Source: JAFMIX01 sp031371425
GTDB lineage: Bacteria > Verrucomicrobiota > Verrucomicrobiia > Limisphaerales > JAFMIX01
Length of the DNA: 28,716 nucleotides
Assembly: GCA_031371425.1 (NCBI GenBank)
Contig: JANMJO010000075.1
Span: 1 to 28,716 of the forward strand
Direction: 5' to 3'
The notes beneath the pieces are model-generated. The model was not told the origin of the DNA. It made no database searches and worked only from the letters and a program-made list of their open reading frames with translations. The translations under genes were made by a program, and so were the position numbers. This document shows positions 9,427-17,006 of this stretch, piece after piece; position 1 is the stretch's first letter, and the number at the start of each line of letters is the position of its first letter.

Positions 9427-9634
9427 CCCTCACCCCTAACCCCTCTCCCATCGGATGGGAGAGGGGGACAGCGGGCGGAGGTTTGCTGGGCTGCGGATGC
9501 CGGCTGGATGAACACAGCAGTTGCCAATTCGTTGAACAGTCCCGGCGCGTGTTCTGCGTTCAGCGCATCCGAGTTCCCGAAAGCGTTCGCGAGCTCTCCC
9601 TCTCCCATCGGATGGGAGAGGGGTGGGGTGAGGG
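9427..9634. repeat. LTPALS-type palindromic element, copy 2 (208 bp)
   Basis: Termini are CCCTCACCCC and GGGGTGAGGG. Inner palindromes CTCCCATCGGATGGGAG lie near both ends. It has almost the same length as copy 1 (270-479) and shares central blocks with it. It fills most of the 367-bp gap between the HAD gene and the ParE-type toxin gene; nothing else is seen there. Confidence 0.85.
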
Positions 9635-9744
9635 CTGGTCGCACGACCGTTCCAGAGTGGAGTTCATTCTGCAAATCGGCTCCACCGAAAACAGCGAAGA
9701 ACCATCCGATATACCGTTCCCCACTGGCAGATGTTGAGCGCCGC

Positions 9745-10038
9745 TCATTTTTTCAGTTGCCACTGATGTTTCCGTTTCGCGTGCAGGATGCGGAAGACAA
9801 TGACCCGGTCGCCTTCGATGCGATAGAAAAGTTTGTAGGGGAAACGACGCGTGAGCAGCCGGCGAAAGTCGCGGTAATAAAAGGGCCGGCGTTCGGGGTC
9901 GGTTTCCAGTAGGCGCACCGCGTGGCGGATCTCGTCCAGCAATTCATCGCCTAAACCTGCGCGTTGGGATTCATACCAGGACCGTGCTCCCGACAAATCC
10001 GCTTCCGCATTGGGCCGGATGATGACGCGCCAGTTCAC
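9745..10038 (-). CDS. ParE/RelE-family toxin
   Basis: This 97-residue protein matches the ParE-like plasmid-stabilisation family: a first strand VIIRPNAEADLSGA, the helix ARSWYESQRAGLGDELLDEI, then RPFYYRDFRRLLTRRFPYKLFY split over two strands and a final VIVFRILHAKR. These toxins act on gyrase (ParE) or mRNA (RelE); the sequence does not decide which. The gene starts 4 bases inside the end of the antitoxin gene, in the usual antitoxin-first order. Confidence 0.88.
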   Translation of the reverse strand: MNWRVIIRPNAEADLSGARSWYESQRAGLGDELLDEIRHAVRLLETDPERRPFYYRDFRRLLTRRFPYKLFYRIEGDRVIVFRILHAKRKHQWQLKK

Positions 10039-10265
10039 GGGCGGGAGGATTTGCGGATGCGGGCTTCCGCCTCATTCCAACTCGAACCGGCTTCGGGATT
10101 CTGCCGGTATTCCGCCAGTTCAAGGTCGAGCAGGGCTTTTTCCTCAGCCGTCGCGCCGCCGGTAATCAAGTCGAGTTCTTCAATCTCGCAGATGCGGTCG
10201 AAGATTTCGCGGCGATCTGCCAGTTCGAGTTTTGGTAATTCCGCCAGAATTTCCATTTTGCTCAT
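10035..10265 (-). CDS. Antitoxin, addiction-module component family
   Basis: This 76-residue protein resembles the putative addiction-module antitoxins that pair with ParE-like toxins. It has an N-terminal ILAELPKLELADRREIFDRI helix pair and the C-terminal EAEARIRKS tail expected to wrap the toxin. The start may be the ATG at 10265 or the one at 10256 (MEILAEL). Its end overlaps the toxin start by 4 bases, indicating coupled translation. Confidence 0.82.
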   Translation of the reverse strand: MSKMEILAELPKLELADRREIFDRICEIEELDLITGGATAEEKALLDLELAEYRQNPEAGSSWNEAEARIRKSSRP

Positions 10266-10357
10266 GGTTGGAATCTAGGTTTGCCATCGCGGGTTTGCAA
10301 GTGCCAAGCAAACCGTGCCAAGCAAGCCGCGCAGTCCGTAAATTTCCCGGCGCGTCT

Positions 10358-10394
10358 TGAAAAAAAAGAAAAGGCCGCGCAGCAGCGCGGCCTT
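10358..10394 (-). terminator. Intrinsic terminator of the rpmH-khpB block
   Basis: Read on the minus strand, AAGGCCGCGC, a 4-base loop and GCGCGGCCTT form a 10-bp GC-rich stem. An almost unbroken T tract follows (10360-10370). It lies 20 bases past the khpB stop. The stem resembles the dispersed GGCCGCGC hairpins, so a repeat may have been co-opted. Confidence 0.85.
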
Positions 10395-10413
10395 ACCGGG
10401 ATTGAATTTGCAA

Positions 10414-10863
10414 TCAGCGCTTGGGTCGGAGCAGCACGACTTTCTTATCCGTGCCTTCGGCTTCCACGCTGTGGGTCTCGATGTCCGGGTCGTCTTTGAT
10501 GGCGGCGTGGACGATGCGGCGGTCGAAGGCGCTCAAGGGTTCAAGCTCCACGACGTCGCCCCAGCGGCGGACTTTCTCGGCGGCTTCCTTGGCTTTCTTG
10601 ACGAGGGCGTCGCGCTGTTGGAAGCGGTATCCGCTCACGTCCACGGTGATCTTGGGCGCGTTCTTGTCCTGCTGAAACAGGATGCGGTTGGTGAGGTATT
10701 GCAGGTCGGAAAGGGTCTGGCCTTGGCGGCCGATGAGGCGGCCGGAGTCCTCGGATTTCACATCCAGCAGGACGCTGTCTTCCAGCGGATGTTCCTCGAC
10801 GGTGGCGGGGATGCCGAGGAGTTCGAGGAGTTTTTCGAGCGTGGCTTTCGGTTGCGCGGGCAT
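10414..10863 (-). CDS. khpB: KhpB/Jag RNA-binding protein (KH and R3H domains)
   Basis: This 149-residue protein has a KH domain with GRLIGRQGQTL (about 41-51), followed by an R3H domain whose RRIVH motif lies near 115-119. It lacks the N-terminal Jag_N extension found in Bacillus. KhpB-type proteins bind RNA and are usually encoded beside yidC, as here, where it follows yidC by 45 bases on the same strand. The product is cytoplasmic and probably regulates RNA or cell-envelope processes. A strong terminator lies downstream. Confidence 0.9.
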   Translation of the reverse strand: MPAQPKATLEKLLELLGIPATVEEHPLEDSVLLDVKSEDSGRLIGRQGQTLSDLQYLTNRILFQQDKNAPKITVDVSGYRFQQRDALVKKAKEAAEKVRRWGDVVELEPLSAFDRRIVHAAIKDDPDIETHSVEAEGTDKKVVLLRPKR

Positions 10864-10908
10864 AATCAGTTTCTCAATTCAGGTTGCGGTTGCGGTAAAA
10901 TGGTTCGG

Positions 10909-12738
10909 CTATTTGCGTTTCACCGGCGGAATGATTTCCACCGCCGGCGCGGTCTTGGTCAATTTGGTCTGCGCAATGGTTAGCAGATTCTGCACGGTCC
11001 AGTAAAGCGCCAAGCCGGCGGAGAAATTGTAGAGGATGACGATGAACATGAGCGGCATGTAGCGCATCATCTTCTGCTGGGCGGGGTCCATGCCGGGCGA
11101 GGGCGGGGTGAGCCGTGCCTGCCAGAGCTGCGTCGCGCCCATGATGAGCGGGAGCAGATTGAAGGGCAGCCCGACGCCGGGGATGCCGATGAAGGGAAAC
11201 TGGCCGAGGCCGGAGATGACGAAGAGCGTGTCCGGCTGGGCGAGGTCGCCGATCCAAAGGAACGACGCGCCGCGCAGTTCGATGGCGCTTTGGATCATCC
11301 TGTAAAAACCCATGAAGACGGGGATCTGAATGAGCATGGGCAGGCAACCGCCGAGCGGGCTGACCTTGTGCTCCTTCATGAACTCCATGGTCTTCTTGTT
11401 CATCTTGAGCGGGTCATCCTTGTATTTTGCCTGGATGGCTTTCATCTCCGGCTGGAGCGACTGCATGCGCTTCATCGAGCGCGTGCTGGCGGCGGTGAGC
11501 GGCCAGAAAATAAGTTTGATGATGACCGTGATGGCGATGATCGCCCAGCCGTAGGGCAAGCGGATGAAATCATGAATCCAGTTCATCGCGAGCAGCAACA
11601 CCTTGGCGACGCCGCCAAAGAAACCGCCGTAGCCCATGACCAAATCCGCGTTGTTGTCGAACCGACCAGCGATGCTCGCCAGCGTGCGGTATTCTTTCGG
11701 TCCGGCGAAGAGGTTAATCCTCTGCTCCACCGCCTGACCAGCGGCGAGCGTCACGGCGGGATACGCGAAAGTGGTTTCGTAACCCTGCGGCGCGGGAATG
11801 TTATTCGCGCGATCAATCGCCTCGTTCTCCCTGAAGTGCGGCAAGGTGACCGGGCGGACGACGATGTTCTCCGCCGGCGTTTCCGGCATGGCGATAACGG
11901 AGAAAAACTGATTGTGCGCCGCCATCCAGACCACGTTGCTCTGGCCGTCGCGGTAGATGAAGCGCGGTTCTTTTTTGCCCGTGACGCAACCCATGAGCGA
12001 CGTGTTGGCGAACCACGCTTGGTTGGCTTTTTCATTTGCATTCGCGCCGTCATACCACATCACGCTGACGAACTGACCCTTGTCCTGCGGCCCCAGCGGC
12101 GTGGCGGTGCCGACCACCAGCTCCCGCGCCGGCAGCAAGAACGGCTGCGCGCCCCGGTTCTCGATGCGCACCGTGGTTGTGACGAGATAGTTCGTGCCGA
12201 GGTCGAAGTTCTTGATGACCGCCAGGCCGTTGGGCAAAACTTTTTCCGCACGCACGCCCGTCGCCGTCTTGGTCAACTGATAATCACCGTCGCCCTGCGC
12301 CGCGCCAGAATCCAGCAACGCGCCCACCGGCAGCGGCGCGCCCTCGTTCAACGTGGCCACGTCCTCCGCGCCAGTGCGTTTCTTGCGGACGGTGGAAAAC
12401 GATTCCGGGAAGCGGCTCAACTCCACAAGCTTCAGACCACCGCCGTGCGAGGTGAAAATATAACGGGCGTTCGCGTTGCTGATAGTGAGCGTCTGCTCCG
12501 GCGCGGTCGTGTCGAACACCGGACGCGCCGCGACGGGCGCGACGGCGGCGGTTGCTGCGGGTTGCGCGGCTGGCGTGACCGCGTTCGCGTTCGTGCTGGC
12601 GGAAAGCGCGGCGGCGACGACAGTGTTCGTCATGCCCGGCGGCAGCGGCTTGGGCGGATAAATAGTGCTGACGAGCTTGGGCCAGAGCATCAGCAAGGCG
12701 AAGCACGCGACGAGAACGGTGATAGTTTTACGATCCAT
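10909..12738 (-). CDS. yidC: Membrane protein insertase YidC
   Basis: This 609-residue protein has the Gram-negative architecture. An N-terminal membrane anchor (ITVLVACFALLMLWP, about 6-20) precedes a long periplasmic beta-domain (about 60-350). The conserved insertase core follows (about 375-590), with GWAIIAITVIIKLIFWPLT, a cytoplasmic coiled region (MQSLQPEMKAIQAKYKDDP), GGCLPMLIQIPVFMGFYRM and the last helices near MPLMFIVILYNFSAGLALYW. It inserts and folds inner-membrane proteins with or without Sec. Its ATG overlaps the end of yidD by 11 bases. Confidence 0.97.
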   Translation of the reverse strand: MDRKTITVLVACFALLMLWPKLVSTIYPPKPLPPGMTNTVVAAALSASTNANAVTPAAQPAATAAVAPVAARPVFDTTAPEQTLTISNANARYIFTSHGGGLKLVELSRFPESFSTVRKKRTGAEDVATLNEGAPLPVGALLDSGAAQGDGDYQLTKTATGVRAEKVLPNGLAVIKNFDLGTNYLVTTTVRIENRGAQPFLLPARELVVGTATPLGPQDKGQFVSVMWYDGANANEKANQAWFANTSLMGCVTGKKEPRFIYRDGQSNVVWMAAHNQFFSVIAMPETPAENIVVRPVTLPHFRENEAIDRANNIPAPQGYETTFAYPAVTLAAGQAVEQRINLFAGPKEYRTLASIAGRFDNNADLVMGYGGFFGGVAKVLLLAMNWIHDFIRLPYGWAIIAITVIIKLIFWPLTAASTRSMKRMQSLQPEMKAIQAKYKDDPLKMNKKTMEFMKEHKVSPLGGCLPMLIQIPVFMGFYRMIQSAIELRGASFLWIGDLAQPDTLFVISGLGQFPFIGIPGVGLPFNLLPLIMGATQLWQARLTPPSPGMDPAQQKMMRYMPLMFIVILYNFSAGLALYWTVQNLLTIAQTKLTKTAPAVEIIPPVKRK

Positions 12739-13099
12739 GATGGGATAATTCGAGATTGGAGATTGGAGATTTGAAATTCGAAATTTGAGATTCGAAATTT
12801 GCCGGCGGCACGGGGTCGTAGCCGCAACCGCCCCACGGATGGCAGCGGCACAGGCGCTTCACCGTGAGCCAGCTACCGGCGGCGGCGCCATGGTTTTGCA
12901 AAGCTTCCACGGCATAAACCGAGCAGGTGGGCGTGAACCGGCAGCCCGAAGCCGGGCCGAAGAGAAACGTCTGCGCTGGCGACAGCGTCCAGCGATAAAG
13001 CTGGATGGCAAAAATCAAAAGCTTCTCCACGAATTGCGCGAATGGACGCGAATTAAAAACCGACTTCGCGGAAATTGGCGGAATTCGCGGATGGTTCAT
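12728..13099 (-). CDS. yidD: YidD membrane-insertion efficiency factor with repeat-derived ends
   Basis: The core LYRWTLSPAQ, CRFTPTCSVYAVEAL and CHPWGGCGYDPVP is diagnostic of YidD, a small membrane-associated protein that assists YidC-dependent insertion. The frame opens at the ATG at 13099, but the first 23 residues derive from AATTCGCG-type repeats. A GTG at 13030, directly before EKLLIFAIQLY, gives a normal-length N-terminus. The C-terminal FESQISNFKSPISNLELS is encoded by a tandem repeat (12750-12800) and is not part of the family. The stop falls inside yidC. Confidence 0.9.
   Translation of the reverse strand: MNHPRIPPISAKSVFNSRPFAQFVEKLLIFAIQLYRWTLSPAQTFLFGPASGCRFTPTCSVYAVEALQNHGAAAGSWLTVKRLCRCHPWGGCGYDPVPPANFESQISNFKSPISNLELSHHGS
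12750..12800. repeat. GAGATTGGAGATTTGAAATTC tandem repeat at the yidD-yidC junction
   Basis: Units of GAGATTGGAGATT, GAAATTC and AAATTTGA alternate and partly form inverted arms. They are translated as the C-terminal tail of YidD and end within 11 bases of the yidC start, so they also form the yidC leader. Confidence 0.75.
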
Positions 13100-13106
13100 T
13101 TTGTTT

Positions 13107-13487
13107 TTATGCTTGGCTGATTTTCAACAAACCGCCTTTGCGCGCTGCGTCCAGAAAATCTTTTTCCACCTCGCCGAACGCGCGGCCCACGATGCTGTTC
13201 CGCGCCACGAGGACGAGGTCGAGCGGCTGTGCGAATTCATGTTGATGCAACCGGAACGATTCGCGCAGTAGCCGGCGGGCGCGGCTGCGGATGACGGCGT
13301 TGCCAATCTTGCCACTCGTCACCACGCCGAGGCGGGTGGGCGAACCGGCGGGCAGAGTCTGCCAATTGGCGATGAGGCAGCCGTGGACGAGGCGTCTGCC
13401 GGCCTGTCGGACGCGGGCGAATTCCCGGCTCTGCTTGAGCCGCAGGGCGCGATTGAACAGCAGGCGCTGGGACGGGGCGGCGGCCAT
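13107..13487 (-). CDS. rnpA: Ribonuclease P protein component
   Basis: This is a 126-residue protein with the RnpA signature: LKQSREFARVRQAGRR, LGVVTSGKIGNAVIRSRARR and LLRESFRLHQHEF, followed by DLVLVARNSI. It binds the RNase P RNA and helps mature the 5' ends of tRNAs. I prefer the ATG at 13487, preceded by AAAGG, to a TTG at 13505 that overlaps the rpmH stop. It follows rpmH and precedes yidD, as in most bacteria. Confidence 0.92.
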   Translation of the reverse strand: MAAAPSQRLLFNRALRLKQSREFARVRQAGRRLVHGCLIANWQTLPAGSPTRLGVVTSGKIGNAVIRSRARRLLRESFRLHQHEFAQPLDLVLVARNSIVGRAFGEVEKDFLDAARKGGLLKISQA

Positions 13488-13501
13488 GACCGACCTTTGG
13501 A

Positions 13502-13639
13502 TCAAACAGGCGTGAGGCGTTTGCGGCCCACGCGGCGGCGGTTGGCCAGGGTGGCCTTGCCGCTCTTGGTGGAATTACGGTTCAAAAATCCGTGCTGCCG
13601 TTTGCGGCGGATCTTGGACGGTTGGTATTGGCGTTTCAT
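13502..13639 (-). CDS. rpmH: 50S ribosomal protein L34
   Basis: The 45-residue product MKRQYQPSKIRRKRQHGFLN... is L34, rich in Arg and Lys, with the usual RVGRKRLTP near the C-terminus. The ATG is at 13637-13639 and the TGA at 13502-13504. It heads the minus-strand block rpmH-rnpA-yidD-yidC-khpB. dnaA, often next to rpmH, is absent; a DNA methyltransferase gene lies upstream in the opposite direction. No DnaA-box cluster is seen in the gap. Confidence 0.95.
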   Translation of the reverse strand: MKRQYQPSKIRRKRQHGFLNRNSTKSGKATLANRRRVGRKRLTPV

Positions 13640-13978
13640 AAAATCAATTCAATGGCGCATTGCGCCGCAACCGGGACGAATTGGCTCGTCACCGGAGCGC
13701 GAGAGGATAGCAATGAAGCGGGTGGTGTCAATAACGCACCAAGGCTGGGGGGTTGTGGGGGCGAATCTGGACACTGCCCCCGAATCGAACGGGCGGGCCG
13801 TTTGGAGTTCCGCGTTTACGCGGCCCGGCGTGGCCATCCGCCCAAGCCGCCTGAAGGCGGAACTCCAAACGGGGGCAGTGTCAAGATGCGCCCGGGTTGT
13901 GGTCAATCGCCGCTGGCCGGCGCAAATGCTGGCTGAACTGCTTGCCTTGCAATTGCTGTAAACGCACATTGTTTCAAA
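13640..13978. other. Gene-free stretch between rpmH and methyltransferase
   Basis: These 339 bases must contain the promoters of both divergent transcripts, but I cannot assign boxes with confidence. A 113-bp inverted-repeat element occupies 13770-13882. I looked for TTATCCACA-like DnaA boxes and AT-rich unwinding sequence, since rpmH often borders oriC, and found none. Confidence 0.5.
13770..13882. repeat. Nested inverted-repeat element (113 bp)
   Basis: The outer arms are GACACTGCCCCCG (13770) and GGGGGCAGTGTC (ending 13882). Inside them are GTTTGGAGTTCCGCGTTTAC (ending 13818) and GGCGGAACTCCAAAC (ending 13870). The inner unit is of the GGAGTTCCGCC family that also occurs inside nadD (18118-18163). 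The structure is MITE-like: it has terminal inverted repeats and no coding capacity. Confidence 0.8.
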
Positions 13979-14959
13979 GTGACAGCCAAAGCCACATCTC
14001 CGCTCCTCGACCAGATCATCGTCGGCGACTGCCTCAAGGCATTGCGGAAAATTCCCGACGCCAGCGTGGACGCCTGTTTCGCCGACCCGCCGTTCAATCT
14101 CAACAAGCGTTACGGCAAGCACGATGACGCCATGGTGCGCGAGGAATATCTCGCGTGGTGCGAGCAGTGGATTCTGGAACTCGTGCGCGTGACCAAGCCC
14201 ACCGGCAGCATTTTCCTGCACAACATCCCCAAGTGGCTCACGCACTACGCCGCCATCCTGAACCGCACCGCGCACTTCCGCCATTGGATCGCGTGGGATT
14301 CCATGAGCACGCCGCTGGGCAAGACGCTCATGCCCGCGCATTACGGAATCCTGTTCTACTCGAAGGCCGCGAAAGGCTTCAAGTTTTACGACATCCGCGC
14401 CCCGCACAAACGCTGCCGGCTGTGCCACGGCTTCCTCAAGGACTACGGCGGCAAGAAGGACATGATGCACGCCTTCGGTCAGCTTGTGAGCGACGCGTGG
14501 ACGGACATCCACCGCATCAAGCACAACAAACGCCGCGATGCGCACCCCTGCCAGTTGCCGTTGCATTTGCTGGAGCGGATTATTTTGATGAGCACCGACC
14601 CCGGCGACGTGGTGCTGGACCCCTTTCTCGGCACGGGAACGACAGCCATCGCGGCGAAGCAGCTCGGGCGGCATTACATCGGGTTGGAACTGGACGAAAA
14701 CTACGCCCGCATCGCCAAAGAAAAACTGGCGCGCACGAACGAAACCAAATTTGAAGGCCACTTCGCTTCCATCTACCTCGGCAAACTCCAGACCCTCCGC
14801 GAGGACGATGCCAAGAAACTTTTCCCGCCGCAGTTGACCAAGCAGCAGAAGAGGGAAAAGAAGTCGCAGCCCGTCACCGCGCCCGCACCCGCCGCAGAAT
14901 TGGAATTAAATCTAGCCACCGACCCCGTGCGGCGACGAAAACGGAAAGCCGGAAATTGA
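13979..14959 (+). CDS. Solitary DNA methyltransferase, beta-class (DPPF)
   Basis: This 326-residue protein starts with GTG at 13979. Catalytic motif IV (ADPPFNLN, Asp36-Phe39) precedes the AdoMet-binding motif I (LDPFLGTGTT, about 213-222), the order of beta-class amino-methyltransferases (N6-adenine or N4-cytosine). HPCQLPLHLLERII is the motif X region before motif I. A segment at 143-155 has CRLCH (Cys146, Cys149), possibly a metal-binding or recognition insert. The Lys-rich tail from about residue 270 is low in complexity. No restriction endonuclease lies nearby, so an orphan epigenetic methylase is plausible. The target sequence cannot be read from the protein. Confidence 0.85.
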   Translation: MTAKATSPLLDQIIVGDCLKALRKIPDASVDACFADPPFNLNKRYGKHDDAMVREEYLAWCEQWILELVRVTKPTGSIFLHNIPKWLTHYAAILNRTAHFRHWIAWDSMSTPLGKTLMPAHYGILFYSKAAKGFKFYDIRAPHKRCRLCHGFLKDYGGKKDMMHAFGQLVSDAWTDIHRIKHNKRRDAHPCQLPLHLLERIILMSTDPGDVVLDPFLGTGTTAIAAKQLGRHYIGLELDENYARIAKEKLARTNETKFEGHFASIYLGKLQTLREDDAKKLFPPQLTKQQKREKKSQPVTAPAPAAELELNLATDPVRRRKRKAGN

Positions 14960-14962
14960 AAT

Positions 14963-15019
14963 GGGCGGCGCAGCAGCGCCGCCCTACCGTATTTGGTAAG
15001 GCTGACCTGCCGGTCAGCC
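14963..15019. repeat. Triple hairpin between convergent genes
   Basis: GGGCGGCGCAGCAGCGCCGC begins the first palindrome (14963-14984), TACC...GGTA forms a small one, and GGCTGACCTGCCGGTCAGCC (15000-15019) the third. It fills the 62-bp gap between the convergent methyltransferase and kinase genes and may end transcription from both sides, although no clear T tract follows. Confidence 0.7.
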
Positions 15020-15021
15020 GA

Positions 15022-16305
15022 TTAACTCATCCGCCGCGCCGGCAAATAAACCGTGAAGGTCGTGCCCGCGCCGGGTTCGGTGTGGCAGTGCAGCAGCCCG
15101 CGCCCGCCTTTGACGAGCCGTTGCACGATGCTCAGGCCCAGACCGGTGCCGTTACGCGCAGATTTGGTGGTGAAGTAGGTGTCGAAAATCTTGGGCAGGA
15201 TTTCCAGCGGGATGCCCGGCCCGGTGTCGTGCACGGAAAGCGCGACAAGCGGCACGCTGTTGTCAAAGGTCTCCACGTTCAGCCAGCGGTCGTTCGGGCC
15301 GTCCTTGATCTGCACCGGCTCGAGCGGCGCGGCCAAAACTTTCCCCGAGACTTCCACGCGGTGCACTTGCTGAGTGCATTGGAAGGCGTTCGTGCAGAGG
15401 TTCAGCAAAATCTGGATGAGGTCGGTGCCATTCAACATCACCGTCACGTCCTCGGTGAGCGGGGTGGCGGTGAATTCGTTGTTCTGCACGCTGGGATGCA
15501 CGCGGATGAGTTCGGCGAGGTCGGCGACGAGCTGGTTGACGCCGATGATGCTCGTGGCATCGGCCTGGCGGCGGAGAAAGCCGAGGTAGCGGCGGGAGAT
15601 CTCGATGCAATTGGTCACCTGACGGGTGATGGTCTTGAGGTTGTCCTTGATGAATTGCAGGTCCTCGACCTCAAGCTGGTTCGCCACGCTGATGCGCTCG
15701 TTCATCATCTGGATGTAGCCGGAGATGACGGTGAGGGGGCTGTTGATGTCGTGGATGATGCTGGCGTAGATGTCGCCGCGCGTGCGGGAAATCTGTTCCT
15801 CGACCTTCTGGTTCTGCAGTTCGGACATCAGATGGTTCAACTGCTCCGCGCTGTCCTGAATTTCGCCAGCGAGGGAGCGGCGGTGCATGGCGTTGCTCAC
15901 GGCGGTGCGCATGGTGGCGATGTCAAAGGGCTTGTTGATGTAATCGCTGGCGCGGAGGCGCAGGGCCTGGCGCATCGTGTCCGCGGTCTCGAACGCGGTC
16001 ATCATCACGGCCTCGATGTGCGGGTCGATAAACTTGAGGCGTTCCAAAACTTCGATGCCGCTCATGCCGCCCATGCGGATGTCGAGCACGGCGACATCAA
16101 TCTTGTTGTTCTGGGCGAGTTCGATGGCCTGGCGGCCGTCGCTGGCGAGAAGGATGTTGTAATCGTCCTTGAAGACGACGCGCAGGGACATGCGCGGGCC
16201 GTCCTCGTCATCGCAAACCAGCAACGTGCCCCGGCGGCGCGCAGCGGTGGGCGTGGGCGTCTGGGCCTCGATGTGTTCGGGTGGTGATGGCGCGGGCGTG
16301 TTCAA
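15022..16305 (-). CDS. REC-histidine kinase (receiver domain N-terminal)
   Basis: This 427-residue soluble protein has a receiver domain (about 26-140) with the acidic pair in CDDED, phospho-acceptor Asp75 in VLDIRMGG and Lys125 in NKPFD. A coiled linker leads to a HisKA region with His185 in IIHDINSPLTV, and then a HATPase_c domain with NLCTNAFQ (N box), DTGPGIP (G1) and NGTGLGLSIV (G2). No sensor or membrane segment is present, so input must come by phosphotransfer or a partner. The only in-frame start ahead of the receiver domain is TTG at 16305. No cognate output regulator is adjacent. It is divergent from the membrane-protein gene. Confidence 0.9.
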   Translation of the reverse strand: MNTPAPSPPEHIEAQTPTPTAARRRGTLLVCDDEDGPRMSLRVVFKDDYNILLASDGRQAIELAQNNKIDVAVLDIRMGGMSGIEVLERLKFIDPHIEAVMMTAFETADTMRQALRLRASDYINKPFDIATMRTAVSNAMHRRSLAGEIQDSAEQLNHLMSELQNQKVEEQISRTRGDIYASIIHDINSPLTVISGYIQMMNERISVANQLEVEDLQFIKDNLKTITRQVTNCIEISRRYLGFLRRQADATSIIGVNQLVADLAELIRVHPSVQNNEFTATPLTEDVTVMLNGTDLIQILLNLCTNAFQCTQQVHRVEVSGKVLAAPLEPVQIKDGPNDRWLNVETFDNSVPLVALSVHDTGPGIPLEILPKIFDTYFTTKSARNGTGLGLSIVQRLVKGGRGLLHCHTEPGAGTTFTVYLPARRMS

Positions 16306-16405
16306 TCTTCAGCCGATGCTAACGTGATTGGTTCGCGTCTCAAGTAGAATTCAACCCGGCGAATCCACGCTTGGCAGGCTTGCGTTCCTTGCCTACGCTG
16401 AACGT

Positions 16406-16918
16406 GTGATTTCTTTTCTCCGTTTTCTGGGAGTGGCCAACGCCGCCGTCTGGTTTGGCGCGGCCATTTTTGTCACGTTCTTCGGCGGGCCGGTGTTTTT
16501 CTCCGCCCAGATGATTCACACGCTGGGCGACCAGCGTTACTACGCCGGTGCGGCGGCGGAGGTTTTTCTGGGCCGCTATTTTCTCCTGCATTACGTCTGC
16601 GGCGCGCTCGCGGTGACGCATCTGCTGGCGGAATGGCTTTATCTGGGCCGCCGCTTGACGCGCTTCACGCTGGGGCTGCTGGCAATGCTCCTCGGTTTGA
16701 CGTTGGTGGGCGGTGGGTGGATGCAACCCAAGCTCCACGGACTCCACCAGACGATGTATCGGAGCGCGGTGGCGGAGGAAAAAGCCGACGCCACCAAGAC
16801 ATTCCGTGTCTGGCACAGTGTTTCCCAAGCGGCCAATCTCTGCGTCACGGTTGGGTTGCTGGTGTATTTCTGGCGGCTGACGCACCCTCGCCGCCTACGC
16901 GAAGTGTCAGAACTTTAG
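16406..16918 (+). CDS. Integral membrane protein, DUF4149/TMEM205-like
   Basis: This 170-residue protein has four likely membrane helices: LGVANAAVWFGAAIFVTFFG, LLHYVCGALAVTHLLAEWLY, FTLGLLAMLLGLTLVGGGW and a C-terminal LCVTVGLLVYFWRL. A loop with QPKLHGLHQTMY lies between the third and fourth. The pattern (N-terminal W-G-G motifs, then K-x-x-H after helix three) fits the DUF4149 group. I prefer the GTG at 16406 over the ATG at 16328, which adds a charged, non-membrane leader. Function unknown. Confidence 0.7.
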   Translation: MISFLRFLGVANAAVWFGAAIFVTFFGGPVFFSAQMIHTLGDQRYYAGAAAEVFLGRYFLLHYVCGALAVTHLLAEWLYLGRRLTRFTLGLLAMLLGLTLVGGGWMQPKLHGLHQTMYRSAVAEEKADATKTFRVWHSVSQAANLCVTVGLLVYFWRLTHPRRLREVSEL

Positions 16919-16929
16919 GATTTCCAGTG

Positions 16930-16958
16930 TTGACAACAGGGCAAACTGGTTGGATTTT
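16930..16958 (+). promoter_or_regulatory. Possible sigma70-type promoter of the Pur-alpha-like gene
   Basis: A perfect -35 box TTGACA (16930-16935) is followed after 17 bases by GATTTT (16953-16958), a weak -10. It lies about 50 bases upstream of the start at 17007. The -35 match is strong and the -10 poor. Confidence 0.4.
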
Positions 16959-17006
16959 ACTGCGTCAGACAAGTTTTTTCGGAACAAGGAGAAGTAGAGG
17001 ATTATT

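Noticed and set aside
11290..12774. 494-codon open frame antisense to yidC
   Set aside because: Arg/His/Glu-rich shadow; yidC is unambiguous on the other strand.
12750..12800. Possible CRISPR-like or regulatory array between yidD and yidC
   Set aside because: The units are short, degenerate and contiguous, with no unique spacers; it is a simple dispersed tandem repeat.
13640..13978. Possible oriC beside rpmH
   Set aside because: No DnaA-box cluster, no AT-rich unwinding stretch and no dnaA were seen; the gap is largely a palindromic element.
14956..16287. 443-codon open frame antisense to the kinase
   Set aside because: Val/Asp/Leu/His-rich shadow of a gene with clear REC, HisKA and HATPase motifs.
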